From Paraburkholderia sp. Ac-20340 (GTDB taxonomy: Bacteria; Pseudomonadota; Gammaproteobacteria; Burkholderiales; Burkholderiaceae), in contig NZ_JAAGPR010000003.1 in the NCBI RefSeq assembly GCF_017104965.1, positions 372,001 through 436,000 of the forward strand: a DNA stretch of 64,000 nt, written 5' to 3'. Below are positions 36,547-49,137 of the stretch, one piece after another. The notes under the pieces are model-generated. The model ran no database searches. It was given only the letters and a program-made list of their open reading frames with translations, and was not told where the DNA came from. The position numbers and the translations under genes are program-made. Position 1 is the first letter of the stretch; each line of letters opens with the position of its first letter.

Positions 36547-37212
36547 TTATGAGAAGAGCGAAACAAGGGGAGTAAGCACTGCCGTCACCACGTCGTAGCC
36601 GATCGACACGAGCGGGCGCAGCCAGAATCGCGTGAAGACGCCGGAGACCAGCAGCGCCATCACGATGATGAAACCATAGGGCTCGAGGCGCGAGAGCGCA
36701 ATGCTCGCACGCGTGGGCAGCAGCGCCGCGAGCACCCGGCCGCCGTCCATCGGCGGCAGCGGAAAGAGGTTGAGCACGCCGAGCACCAGATTCACGCCCA
36801 CGCCGGCAGCGGCCATGCGCGTGAAGAACGCTTCGTCGACGCCCGCCACCGCCAGCGCCACGCCGAACACGCCCCACGCGAGCGCCTGCACGAAATTGCA
36901 GGCCGGGCCCGCGGCCGCGACCCAGAGCGTGCCCCAGCGCGGATTGCGCAGATTGCCGAACGCAATCGGCACCGGTTTGGCGTAACCGAACACGAACGCG
37001 CCGCTGGTGAGGAAATACAGAATCAGCGGCATCGCGATCGTGCCGACCGGATCGATATGGCGCATCGGGTTCAGCGACACGCGGCCGAGCACATAGGCGG
37101 TGTTGTCGCCGAGCATGCGCGCGACATAGCCGTGCGCGGCTTCGTGCAACGTGATCGCGAAGATGACGGGCAAGGCGTAGACGACGAGCGTCTGAATGAT
37201 CGTGGCTTCCAT
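36547..37212 (-). CDS. M50-type site-2 protease family membrane protein
   Basis: 221 aa multi-pass membrane protein with a zinc metalloprotease core. The HExxH motif is HEAAH (residues 23-27), and the partner motif NLFPLPPMDGGRV lies in a later helix. This is the compact form without PDZ domains, of the FtsH-independent YwhC/Rip family often encoded with trpS and a PHP phosphoesterase; the substrate is unknown. The ATG at 37210-37212 is used; a 6-residue longer form is possible. It overlaps nothing but lies 4 bp before trpS, so translational coupling is likely. Confidence 0.9.
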   Translation of the reverse strand: MEATIIQTLVVYALPVIFAITLHEAAHGYVARMLGDNTAYVLGRVSLNPMRHIDPVGTIAMPLILYFLTSGAFVFGYAKPVPIAFGNLRNPRWGTLWVAAAGPACNFVQALAWGVFGVALAVAGVDEAFFTRMAAAGVGVNLVLGVLNLFPLPPMDGGRVLAALLPTRASIALSRLEPYGFIIVMALLVSGVFTRFWLRPLVSIGYDVVTAVLTPLVSLFS

Positions 37213-37272
37213 GGCGGCGTATTGTAACAACGCGCTAGCGGCGCGCCGGTCGTCGTGAGTACAAAGCGCGCA

Positions 37273-37908
37273 TCAGGCCTCTTCTTCGAGGCCGAAAGGC
37301 GCGAGCGAACCGCGTCCCGCGCGCACCAGCACGGGTTCGTCGCCGCTCAGATCGATGATGGTCGACGGCTCCCACGGGCAGGCGCCGCCGTCGATCACCA
37401 GGTCGAGCTGCTTTTCGAGGCGTTCGCGGATTTCCTCGGGGTCGTTCAGCGGGTCCGTGTCGGGCGGCAGGATCAGCGTCGAGGCCAGCAGCGGCTCGCC
37501 CAATTCTTCCAGAATCGCAAGCGGAATCGGATGGCCCGGCACGCGCAGGCCGATGGTCTTGCGCGACGGATGCGAGAGCCGGCGCGGCACCTCTTTGGTC
37601 GCTTCGAGCACGAACACATACGGCCCCGGCGTCACCGATTTGATCAGCCGGTACTGCCGGTTGTCGACCATCGCAAAATTGGCCAGCTCCGACAGGTCGC
37701 GCACCATCAGCGAAAGCAGCGCCTTTTCATCGAGATGACGGATGCGGCGCAGGCGTTCGGCCGCCTGTTTATCGTCGATGCGCGCGGCGAGTGCGTAGCT
37801 CGAATCGGTCGGCAGCGCGATCACGCCGCCATCGCGGATGATCTGCACCGCCTGCTTGACGAGGCGCGGCTGCGGATTTTCAGGGTGAAGCCGAAAAAAC
37901 TGTGACAT
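37273..37908 (-). CDS. YciO/YrdC-family protein (Sua5-like)
   Basis: 211 aa YrdC-fold protein. ALPTDSSYALAARI and the LDEKALLSLMVRDLSEL segment match the YciO branch more than the TsaC/Sua5 branch. TsaC makes threonylcarbamoyl-AMP for the tRNA modification t6A; YciO proteins are poor at this and their role is open. GPYVFVLEATKEVPRRL and KTIGLRVPGH complete the fold. Databases often label it L-threonylcarbamoyladenylate synthase. It lies between the PHP phosphoesterase and M50 genes, and E. coli also keeps yciO next to the PHP gene yciV. Confidence 0.88.
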   Translation of the reverse strand: MSQFFRLHPENPQPRLVKQAVQIIRDGGVIALPTDSSYALAARIDDKQAAERLRRIRHLDEKALLSLMVRDLSELANFAMVDNRQYRLIKSVTPGPYVFVLEATKEVPRRLSHPSRKTIGLRVPGHPIPLAILEELGEPLLASTLILPPDTDPLNDPEEIRERLEKQLDLVIDGGACPWEPSTIIDLSGDEPVLVRAGRGSLAPFGLEEEA

Positions 37909-38078
37909 GGCAGTAATCAGCTGACGTAGGCAAAGCGGATGGAGAGCGAACCGGACGCGTCACGCCGTGCAACAGTGGCACAAGAGCGGCATCCGTGCGG
38001 CACCCGGCCGTGCGCAAGCATGCGAAAAACGCGATCAGGCTCAGAAACGAAGGCGACGGGCCGCGTGGGAAACGCGGC

Positions 38079-38909
38079 CTACAGCCATCGCTCCCAGACA
38101 GGCTTGAGATCGGACGGCAGCGGCGGCAGCGTGCCCGGCTCGATCGAATCCGCGCCCTTGGCGTGGAAATCGGAGCCGCGCGACGCCTCGAAGCCGAAGC
38201 GGCGCGCCACCGCAGCATATTCGCCGTACTGGTCGGGCGTGTGGCTGCCGGTGACGACTTCGATGGCCTTGCCGCCCAGATCGATGAATTCGCCGAAGAA
38301 GGCGTCGAATTCGAGTTGCGTGTAGTTGTAGCGCCCCGGATGCGCGACCACGGCCTCGCCGCCGGCGGCCTTGATCCAGCCCACGGCATCGGCGAGTTTG
38401 GCCCAGCGGTGCGAGACATAGCCGGGCTTGTTGTCGCCCAGCCAGCGCGAGAACGCGTCCTGCATGGTCTGTGCGCGGCCCGATTCCACCAGGAAGCGGG
38501 CGAAGTGCGTGCGCGAGATCAGATCGGGATTCGAGACGTACTGGAGCGCGCCTTCGTAGGCGTTCGGAATGCCGAGTTCGCCCAGACGCTCGCCGATCGC
38601 TTCAGCGCGCGCCGCGCGACCATTGCGCGTGCGGGCGAGCCCGTCGACCAGCGCCGGGCATTCGGGATCGACATGCAGACCGACGATATGCACGGTGCGC
38701 GACGCCCACGTGACCGAAACCTCGACGCCGCTCAGATAACGCATGCCGAGCGATTCCGCCGCCTCGCGCGCTTCGCGCTGGCCGCCGAGTTCGTCGTGAT
38801 CGGTGAGCGCCCACAGCGTCACGCCGCCTGCCTTCGCCAGCTGCGCGACGGCAGCCGGGGCCATCTGGCCATCGGAGACGGTGGAGTGACAGTGGAGATC
38901 GGCGTTCAT
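38079..38909 (-). CDS. PHP-domain phosphoesterase (YciV/RNase AM-like)
   Basis: 276 aa polymerase-and-histidinol-phosphatase fold. The metal motifs are DLHCHSTVSDG (residues 4-14) and LTDHDELGG, with later ligands in VVAHPGRYNYT and GSDFHAKGAD. The E. coli relative YciV (Rnm, RNase AM) hydrolyses 3',5'-nucleoside bisphosphates and acts as a 5'-to-3' exonuclease on short RNA and rRNA ends. Length and motifs fit well. It heads the minus-strand group PHP-yciO-M50-trpS-methyltransferase; 170 bp separate it from yciO. Confidence 0.9.
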   Translation of the reverse strand: MNADLHCHSTVSDGQMAPAAVAQLAKAGGVTLWALTDHDELGGQREAREAAESLGMRYLSGVEVSVTWASRTVHIVGLHVDPECPALVDGLARTRNGRAARAEAIGERLGELGIPNAYEGALQYVSNPDLISRTHFARFLVESGRAQTMQDAFSRWLGDNKPGYVSHRWAKLADAVGWIKAAGGEAVVAHPGRYNYTQLEFDAFFGEFIDLGGKAIEVVTGSHTPDQYGEYAAVARRFGFEASRGSDFHAKGADSIEPGTLPPLPSDLKPVWERWL

Positions 38910-39026
38910 TGCGGGCGTAAGGAATGAGAGCGTCTATTTTACTGCAATGCGACGAAAGCGTGCCCGTGGTCCCGGGCATGGCCCGGCTTCGTTCCTGTCA
39001 GCTTTCCTGTCAGCTCGATGCAGCGA

Positions 39027-39926
39027 TCAGGCTGCGCAGAATGCCTCGATGAGCCGCGCCACGGCTTCGGGCTGATCGTGATGCACCATATGCCCCGCTT
39101 CTTCGATAAAGCGCTCGCGCCAGTCGGGAAACGCTGCGAAGCGCTGCTTGAATTCGTCGATGGGCACTTTGCCGGCGATCCACGCCAGCGTCTCGGAATT
39201 CGTGGCTTCGACGTGCAGCACTTTCGCGCTCACGCAGGCCCACACCGCCATGATCTCTTCGAGCCGGTACAGCACCGGGTTCACCATCTTGTGCGCCGGA
39301 TCGCCGAGCAGCATATAGCCGCCCTCGCCGTTCGCGCCCGCCACGGGCTTCGACCAGTGCTGCGCGAGAAAGCGCGCCCGCGCCGCTTGCAGGCGCGGAT
39401 TGGTCTTGACGAGGCGCGCGGCGACATCGGCAAGCGTGGCGTAGGGGCGCAGTTGCGGCGGCGAGCGCATTTCGTCGAGCCAGTCGCGCACGCGTTTGGG
39501 CGCCTGCGCCGGCACCGTCGCCGACATGCCGAAACCCTCCAGATCGACCACGCGCCGCACACGCTCGGGCCGCACGCCCGCGTAGAAGCACACCACGTTG
39601 GCGCCCAGACTATGGCCGACGAGGTTCACCTGGCCGTCCGGCGCGTAATGATCGAGCAGCGCGTCGAGATCGGCGACGTAATCGTGGAACCAGTAGCTGC
39701 CGCCACCGCGCTGCGCCGCCGGCCAGTCCGACAGACCGAAGCCGCGCATATCGGGCGCGATGACCTGCCAGTCGCCGCCCAGCGCATCGACGACGAACTG
39801 GAACGAAGCCGCCACGTCCATCCAGCCGTGCAGCATGAAGAGCACGGGTGCGTCTTCCGCGCCCCAGCGGCGCACATGCAGACGGATACCGTTGACGGTG
39901 ACGAATTCAGATCGGGAAAGATTCAT
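39027..39926 (-). CDS. Alpha/beta-fold hydrolase
   Basis: 299 aa. The oxyanion region is HGWMDVAASF and the nucleophile elbow is GHSLGAN (Ser). The late catalytic His is in EEAGHMVHHDQP. An acid residue is expected in the preceding strand. The substrate is unknown; sequence type fits the esterase/haloalkane-dehalogenase-like group. The ATG at 39924-39926 begins MNLSRSEFVTVNGIRLHVRRWG; six residues upstream are possible, and no strong ribosome site is seen for either. It stands between the PHP gene and the DUF455 gene on the same strand, with ~100-bp spacers. Confidence 0.87.
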   Translation of the reverse strand: MNLSRSEFVTVNGIRLHVRRWGAEDAPVLFMLHGWMDVAASFQFVVDALGGDWQVIAPDMRGFGLSDWPAAQRGGGSYWFHDYVADLDALLDHYAPDGQVNLVGHSLGANVVCFYAGVRPERVRRVVDLEGFGMSATVPAQAPKRVRDWLDEMRSPPQLRPYATLADVAARLVKTNPRLQAARARFLAQHWSKPVAGANGEGGYMLLGDPAHKMVNPVLYRLEEIMAVWACVSAKVLHVEATNSETLAWIAGKVPIDEFKQRFAAFPDWRERFIEEAGHMVHHDQPEAVARLIEAFCAA

Positions 39927-40020
39927 TGCGCTGCGCTCGCACAAAAACGAATGATCGTTCGATTATATCGGCACACCAGCATGTTTCGATCGGTGTGACA
40001 CCTGATGTCGCGCGGCGGCG

Positions 40021-40911
40021 TTATTTTTCGCTCGCGGCGGCGTCCTGTGCGATCAGCGCGTTGAGTTCTTCTTCGTCGAAACCCGCCGAGCGGCGCGCCT
40101 CGACGTTGAACGGACCGCGCATTCGGGGCGCGTGATAACGCGCGGCGAGCGTGAGCCACGCCTCGTGCGGATCGAGCCCGCGTTCGTCGCACAGCTGCCG
40201 GAACCAGTGGTTGCCGATGCGCACATGGCCGACTTCGTCGCGCAGGATGATGTCGAGGATCGCGGCCGATTCGTGGTCGCCCGCCTGCTTCAGGCGCGCG
40301 CGGATCGGCGGCGAGGCGTCCAGACCGCGCGCCTCCAGCACGCGCGGCACCAGCGCCATGCGCGCGAGCACGTCGTCGCAGGTGCGCTCGCACATCTCCC
40401 ACAGGCCGTTGTGGGCGGGGAAATCGCCGTATTGATGGCCGTAGTCGGCAAGACGCTGGCGCACCAGCGAGAAGTGATACGCCTCCTCCGCCGCGACCTT
40501 GAGCCAGTCGGCGTAAAAGGCGTTGGGCATGTCGGGGAAACGCCAGACGGCGTCGAGTGCCAGATTGATCGCGTTGAATTCGATATGCGCGAGCGCGTGC
40601 AGCAGCACCACGCGCCCTTGCGGCGTGCTCATGCTGCGGCGCTGCAGGCTGCGCGGCTCGACCAGTTCGGGCTGCGCTGGGCGGCCGGGCAGATCGGCGG
40701 GCGCTTCCAGTGCGTGTGGAGCGTCCCAGGCGGACTCGCCGCGCGCCGCGGCCTCGAGCGTGCGCGCATGGAGCGCGCTCACGGCTTCGGCCTTGGCAAG
40801 CGGATCGCGCTCGCGCAGCGCGGCTAGCGCGACGGCGCGCCAACCGCCACGCAGCGGCGCGGACAAAGGAGTGGGAACGGGCTGAACAGCGGCGGAAAGC
40901 ACGGAACTCAT
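40021..40911 (-). CDS. DUF455 ferritin-like di-iron protein
   Basis: 296 aa. The DUF455 family has a ferritin-like four-helix fold and is distantly related to MiaE-type tRNA hydroxylases. Likely iron ligands are visible in three helices: LAHIEFNAIN (with Glu), AAEEAYHFSLV (ExxH) and LRDEVGHVRIG (ExxH). No function is established. The ATG at 40909-40911 (MSSVLSAAVQPV) is used because the longer frame to 40983 starts in the promoter region of the divergent gene. The N-terminal ~25 residues are low-complexity. Confidence 0.85.
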   Translation of the reverse strand: MSSVLSAAVQPVPTPLSAPLRGGWRAVALAALRERDPLAKAEAVSALHARTLEAAARGESAWDAPHALEAPADLPGRPAQPELVEPRSLQRRSMSTPQGRVVLLHALAHIEFNAINLALDAVWRFPDMPNAFYADWLKVAAEEAYHFSLVRQRLADYGHQYGDFPAHNGLWEMCERTCDDVLARMALVPRVLEARGLDASPPIRARLKQAGDHESAAILDIILRDEVGHVRIGNHWFRQLCDERGLDPHEAWLTLAARYHAPRMRGPFNVEARRSAGFDEEELNALIAQDAAASEK

Positions 40912-40988
40912 CGCGAAACAGACGGAAATGGGCGTGGAACTCGAATGACCGGGAAAACAGCGCCCCGGAAGCATTGAGCGCAACCGTT

Positions 40989-40994
40989 TACAAT
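40989..40994 (+). promoter_or_regulatory. Possible -10 box for the gamma-carbonic anhydrase gene
   Basis: TACAAT in the divergent spacer between the DUF455 and gamma-carbonic anhydrase genes, ~90 bp upstream of the start. No good -35 found. Confidence 0.4.
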
Positions 40995-41084
40995 ACGCGA
41001 TTCACCCGCTCTGCGCCGCCCGCGCCGTGACGTGTCCGGGCGCGCAACCCGCAGTTACCGCAAGAAAACAGGAGACGCAACACC

Positions 41085-41609
41085 GTGGCCATCTACAAGC
41101 TTGGCGAAGCAGCGCCCACCATTCACGAAAGCGTGTTTGTCGCAGACAACGCCACCATCATCGGCAAGGTCGAACTCGCCGAGGAATCGAGCGTCTGGTT
41201 CGGCGCCACGCTGCGCGGCGACAACGAGCTGATTTCGGTCGGCGCGCGCAGCAATGTGCAGGAAGGCGCGGTGTTGCATACCGACCCGGGCTACCCGCTC
41301 ACGCTCGAAGCGAACGTGACGGTTGGCCACCAGGCCATGCTGCACGGCTGCACGGTCAAGGAAGGCGCGCTCATCGGCATTCAGGCGGTGGTCTTGAATG
41401 GCGCGGTGATCGGCCGCAACTGTCTGGTTGGTGCGGGCGCGGTGGTCACCGAAGGCAAGGTGTTCCCCGACAACTCGCTGATTCTCGGTGCGCCCGCCAA
41501 AGTGGTGCGCGAACTGACCGAGGCGGACATCGCCGGCCTCAAGCGTAACGCGGACGTCTACGCCGAGCGCCGGGAGTATTTCAAGGCGCAGCTCGTGCGC
41601 ATCGGCTAA
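41085..41609 (+). CDS. Gamma-carbonic anhydrase family protein (YrdA-like)
   Basis: 174 aa left-handed beta-helix protein. The three metal-binding histidines of gamma-carbonic anhydrases are in place: LHTDPG, VGHQAML and LHGCTV. Hexapeptide-repeat character is clear (IGIQAVVLNGAVIGRN, VGAGAVVTEGK). Members may be active carbonic anhydrases or non-catalytic metal-binding relatives. The start is GTG at 41085, preceded by CAGGAGACGCAACACC, a strong ribosome site. It is followed by hslO with 73 bp spacing, likely one transcript. Confidence 0.92.
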   Translation: MAIYKLGEAAPTIHESVFVADNATIIGKVELAEESSVWFGATLRGDNELISVGARSNVQEGAVLHTDPGYPLTLEANVTVGHQAMLHGCTVKEGALIGIQAVVLNGAVIGRNCLVGAGAVVTEGKVFPDNSLILGAPAKVVRELTEADIAGLKRNADVYAERREYFKAQLVRIG

Positions 41610-41682
41610 AGCCTCTGGTAGTCAGGGCTTGCCGCTGTGCGACGCGGGCCGCGCCGCCAGGAACGAAACGAAGGAAAAGATT

Positions 41683-42645
41683 GTGAACGACCAGTTGCAG
41701 AAATTCATGTTCAGCGCCGCGCCGGTGCGTGGCGAGATCGTCTCGCTGCGTAACACGTGGCAAGAGGTGCTCGCGCGCCGTCAGTACCCGGCTCCCGTGC
41801 GCACCGTGCTCGGCGAGATGATGGCCGCCTGCGCCCTGCTTTCGGCCAACCTGAAGTTCGACGGCACGCTGATCATGCAGATCCTGGGCGATGGTCCGGT
41901 GCGGATGCTGGTCGTGCAGTGCAGTTCGGACCTGTCGATGCGCGCGACCGCGCGTCTGTCGGACGGCATCGACCCTAACGACGCTTCGGTCTTTACCGAC
42001 GACCTCACGCTCGACCAGCTCGTCAACGTGAGCGGTGACGGCCGCTGCGTCATCACGCTCGATCCGGCCAACAAGCAGCCGGGCCAGCAGCCGTATCAGG
42101 GCATCGTGCCGATGAACGGCGAAGACGGCCCGCTCGCCTCGATCGCCGAAGTGCTCGAGCACTACATGCATCATTCGGAGCAGCTCGATACGCGTCTGTG
42201 GCTTGGCGCGAACGAAGACCGCGCCGTTGGCATGCTGCTGCAGAAGCTGCCGGGCGATGGCGGCATCGTGCCGCATCCGCACGAACTCGACGCCGATACC
42301 TGGGAGCGCGTCTGCACGCTCGGCGGCACGCTCTCGCGCGAGGAACTCCTCGAACAGGAGCCCGAAACGCTGTTCCGCCGTCTGTTCTGGCAGGAAAACG
42401 TGCAGCATTTCGAGCCTACCGGCACGCGCTTTGCGTGCAGCTGCACGCGCGAAAAGGTCGGCGCGATGCTCAAGATGCTGGGCCGCGAAGAGGCCGACAG
42501 CGTGATCGCCGAGCGCGGTCACGTCGAAGTGCATTGCGACTACTGCAACCAGCGCTACGAGTTCGATCCCGTCGATGTGGCGCAACTTTTCGCCTCGCCG
42601 GGGCTCTCAGAAGGTGTGTCCCCCGCCGCGGACCAGCGTCATTGA
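41683..42645 (+). CDS. hslO: Redox-regulated chaperone Hsp33
   Basis: 320 aa cytoplasmic holdase switched on by oxidation. The four zinc-binding cysteines are C252, C254, C285 and C288 (FACSCTRE and HCDYCNQRYEF), the redox switch. DLDQLVNVSGDGRCVITLD and MNGEDGPLASIAEVLEHYMHHSEQL belong to the substrate-binding core. The start GTG at 41683 is preceded by AAGGAAAAGATT; the longer frame from 41629 is rejected. C-terminal ~20 residues are variable. Confidence 0.97.
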   Translation: MNDQLQKFMFSAAPVRGEIVSLRNTWQEVLARRQYPAPVRTVLGEMMAACALLSANLKFDGTLIMQILGDGPVRMLVVQCSSDLSMRATARLSDGIDPNDASVFTDDLTLDQLVNVSGDGRCVITLDPANKQPGQQPYQGIVPMNGEDGPLASIAEVLEHYMHHSEQLDTRLWLGANEDRAVGMLLQKLPGDGGIVPHPHELDADTWERVCTLGGTLSREELLEQEPETLFRRLFWQENVQHFEPTGTRFACSCTREKVGAMLKMLGREEADSVIAERGHVEVHCDYCNQRYEFDPVDVAQLFASPGLSEGVSPAADQRH

Positions 42646-42721
42646 TACCGGCCTTCTCCGGTTCAAGACCTGCGGATCCGGGCAGCCTGGGACGCTACGT
42701 CTGACTGGGGAAGGAAAAGAC

Positions 42722-43144
42722 ATGAATACACGCTTCGGGGCCGGGCACGCTGTAGAACGCGCTGGATGGCGATCGGCGCGCACGCTGTTTGCCGCCGTCA
42801 CGCTGGCCACACTGGGCGCGGGCGTCGTGCTGACGAGCGGTTGCACGCTCGATCCGCCCGGCCCTTCGCCGATCTACAGCCGTCTGCCCGAAAACGCTGC
42901 GGCAATGCCCGGCATGGCGCCGTCGCTGTCGCAGGATCAGCTCAAGCGTTACGACGCCATCGACCAGCAGGCGCTCAACGATCAGGACCGCGCCATGGCA
43001 GCCGAAGCCGCCGCCGATGCCTGGTCGCGCGCCTACGCGCCGCCCGTCACCGTCTACGGCAGCTACTACAGCGGCGGCTGGGGCGGACGTGGCTGGGGCA
43101 CCGGCATCGGGTACGGTTATCCGGGCTGGGGTTGGGGCTGGTAA
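42722..43144 (+). CDS. Gly/Trp/Tyr-rich lipoprotein, unknown function
   Basis: 140 aa. A long n-region is followed by a hydrophobic core and a possible lipobox LTSGC (Cys41); the residue at -3 is Thr, so lipidation is likely but not certain. The middle has a short helical segment (QDQLKRYDAIDQQALNDQDRAM). The end is a low-complexity aromatic-Gly tail (YSGGWGGRGWG and GYPGWGWGW) of the kind that binds to surfaces or cell wall. The ATG at 42722 follows GGAAAAGAC. It is downstream of hslO by 76 bp and ends at a strong terminator. No function assigned. Confidence 0.75.
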   Translation: MNTRFGAGHAVERAGWRSARTLFAAVTLATLGAGVVLTSGCTLDPPGPSPIYSRLPENAAAMPGMAPSLSQDQLKRYDAIDQQALNDQDRAMAAEAAADAWSRAYAPPVTVYGSYYSGGWGGRGWGTGIGYGYPGWGWGW

Positions 43145-43174
43145 GCCACGTCCTGCACGGTTTCCGACGCACAA

Positions 43175-43213
43175 ACAAAAAGCGCGGCATCCAACTGGAT
43201 GTCGCGCTTTTTG
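43175..43213. terminator. Bidirectional Rho-independent terminator
   Basis: A 14-bp stem with one G-T pair, AAAGCGCGGCATCC (43179-43192) / GGATGTCGCGCTTT (43197-43210), loop AACT, flanked by A and T tracts. It separates the plus-strand lipoprotein gene from the converging ftsB. Confidence 0.9.
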
Positions 43214-43264
43214 TTTATCTGCCTTGCCCGCTTTATCCGCAAGGCAAGCGAAAACCAGCGGAAA

Positions 43265-43684
43265 TCAGCCGGCCTTCTTCGCTTCCCTGCCGTGACCGTG
43301 GCGCTTCTCCGGCACGCGTGATACCGGGTTCGGCACCACCTTGACCGGCGTGGACATCTCGCCGCGCGTGGACGTATTCGACGAACCGACCGGCGTCGAC
43401 GGCAACGGCTGGTTCGGCGACACGAACTGCACGAACACCTCGCTGTCCTTCACCATGCCCATCTCATAACGCGCGCGCTCTTCGACCGCCGCCGTGCCAT
43501 TCTGCAGATCCTGCACTTCGCCCGCGATGCGTTCGTTGCGCAGTTTTTCGTCGTCGTTCTGCTTCTGCTGCTGGGCGAGTTCGCCTTGCAGTTCGTGCAC
43601 GCGCAGCCAGCCGCCATGGCCCCACCAGAGCGGATACTGGATCAGCGCAAGCAGGATGATCAGGACGACAGTGACGAGCCGCAT
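43265..43684 (-). CDS. ftsB: Cell division protein FtsB
   Basis: 139 aa bitopic inner-membrane protein of the FtsQLB division complex. Short cytoplasmic N-terminus, membrane helix at residues ~3-21 (LVTVVLIILLALIQYPLWWG), then a coiled coil (LQGELAQQQKQNDDEKLRNERIAGEV) and the conserved VEERARYEMGMVKDSEVFVQF. A ~40-residue basic tail extends beyond the E. coli protein (103 aa). It lies 101 bp after eno, with a hairpin between; eno-ftsB adjacency is widespread in proteobacteria. Confidence 0.95.
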   Translation of the reverse strand: MRLVTVVLIILLALIQYPLWWGHGGWLRVHELQGELAQQQKQNDDEKLRNERIAGEVQDLQNGTAAVEERARYEMGMVKDSEVFVQFVSPNQPLPSTPVGSSNTSTRGEMSTPVKVVPNPVSRVPEKRHGHGREAKKAG

Positions 43685-43695
43685 GAGTAGTGCCG

Positions 43696-43734
43696 GATAA
43701 ATACACGCCGCCCTGCGCTTAACGCAGGGCGGCG
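43696..43734 (-). terminator. Hairpin between eno and ftsB, possible attenuator
   Basis: A perfect 12-bp stem CGCCGCCCTGCG (43706-43717) / CGCAGGGCGGCG (43723-43734), loop CTTAA, followed on the minus strand by TGTATTTATC. The T tract is broken, so partial termination is plausible, lowering ftsB relative to eno. Confidence 0.5.
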
Positions 43735-43785
43735 GAAGGGATGACGAAAGTGGACAGCAAGGCCGCTGCCGGGGTTCAGGTCCGC

Positions 43786-48028
<4,243 letters not shown>

Positions 48029-48192
48029 CTAACCCTGAATTTTGCTTGAGCACTTTGCACAATCGTGTGCGGCATCGTCAGGCGCCTTTGCGCAAGCGCC
48101 TGTCAAGCAGATCGATGCCGATCGCGCCCTTTTGGACGCGCGCTGCGGGCTCGCTCCAGGCGCCGGGTTTCAGCCGATCCAGACGACCCGGT

Positions 48193-49134
48193 TCAGCCGC
48201 CGTTCTCCATCGCATAGAGCATGCGTTGCACCGCGCGCGCGGTCTCGATCGGCCGCTCCATCGGGTAGAGATGGCTGCCTTCGATCCACTCGAGGCGCTC
48301 GCCGGCGAGACGTTGCGTCGCAGCCATGCCGACCTGACGCATCTCCTTCGAGCGCGTGCCCGCGATGAAGCTGACCGGCACCGGCGAGCCGTGCGCGAGA
48401 CGCGTGCCGAAGGTATGCGGCAGCGTGCGATAGATCAGATATTCGGTGCGACGGTCGAAGGCGAGCGTGCGGGTGCCGTCAGGCGAAGTCTGAGGAATAC
48501 CGTGATCGATATAGTCCGACAGGACACGCTCGTCCCAGCGCGCGAAAGCGGGCTTCGAGTGGAAGTGACGCCAGGCTTCGTCGCGGCTCGCCCAACTGGT
48601 GCGGCGCGTGCGCGTGGCCGCCGCCGGCGACAGCCGCTCGTCCAGCCCGGTCCATTGCGACACCTTGAGCATGCTGCTGCGCCAGCCCGCGATCACCGGC
48701 GAGTCGAGCATCACCACGCCCCTCACCCACTGCGGCTTCCTGAGCGCCGCCATCAGCGACAGATAACCGCCGAGCGAATGGCCGACCAGCCACACCGGCT
48801 CTTCATAGCTGCGGCCAATGTCTTCCAGCAGTTGATCGACGAGATGCGGCCAGTCGCGCGTGACCGGAAAGCGCGTGTCGTGGCCGATGCGCTCGATGTA
48901 ACGCAAGTCGTAGGTATCGCCGAGTTCCGCGAAGAGCGTGCGATACGTCGAGGCCGGAAAGCCGTTCGCGTGAGAAAAGTGGATGACGTTCTTCAATGGC
49001 GTGTTGTCTCCGTTCCGGTAGGCGGCGCCATGGCACGCATCGCCTGGCCGCCTGCTCCCTGTGTCTGTCTTGTTTGTTGTGTGCTGCGAGTGGTGCATGT
49101 GCTGCGTGTGCTGCATCTTCTGCGTGTGCTGCAT
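48193..49134 (-). CDS. Alpha/beta-fold hydrolase with His/Gln repeat N-terminus
   Basis: 313 aa if read from the first ATG. The hydrolase core has HFSHANGFPAST (oxyanion region), nucleophile elbow GHSLGGY and late His in EGSHLYPME. Substrate unknown. The first ~25 residues are His/Gln/Thr-rich (MQHTQK, MQHTQH, MHHSQH) and come from an 18-bp tandem repeat, each unit carrying an in-frame ATG. The first ATG lies 3 bp after the comEC stop (TGA-CGG-ATG), suggesting coupled translation. An in-frame TTG at 48994-48996, with GGAG ~11 nt upstream, would start the protein at LKNVIHFSHANGF and remove the repeat; the real start is uncertain. Confidence 0.8.
   Translation of the reverse strand: MQHTQKMQHTQHMHHSQHTTNKTDTGSRRPGDACHGAAYRNGDNTPLKNVIHFSHANGFPASTYRTLFAELGDTYDLRYIERIGHDTRFPVTRDWPHLVDQLLEDIGRSYEEPVWLVGHSLGGYLSLMAALRKPQWVRGVVMLDSPVIAGWRSSMLKVSQWTGLDERLSPAAATRTRRTSWASRDEAWRHFHSKPAFARWDERVLSDYIDHGIPQTSPDGTRTLAFDRRTEYLIYRTLPHTFGTRLAHGSPVPVSFIAGTRSKEMRQVGMAATQRLAGERLEWIEGSHLYPMERPIETARAVQRMLYAMENGG
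49084..49134. repeat. Three 18-bp tandem repeats at the start of the hydrolase gene
   Basis: CTGCGTGTGCTGCAT at 49102-49116 and again at 49120-49134, with a 13/15 match at 49084-49098, period 18 bp. On the coding strand each unit supplies ATG plus a CAC/CAG-rich codon run. Confidence 0.8.
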
Positions 49135-49137
49135 CCG

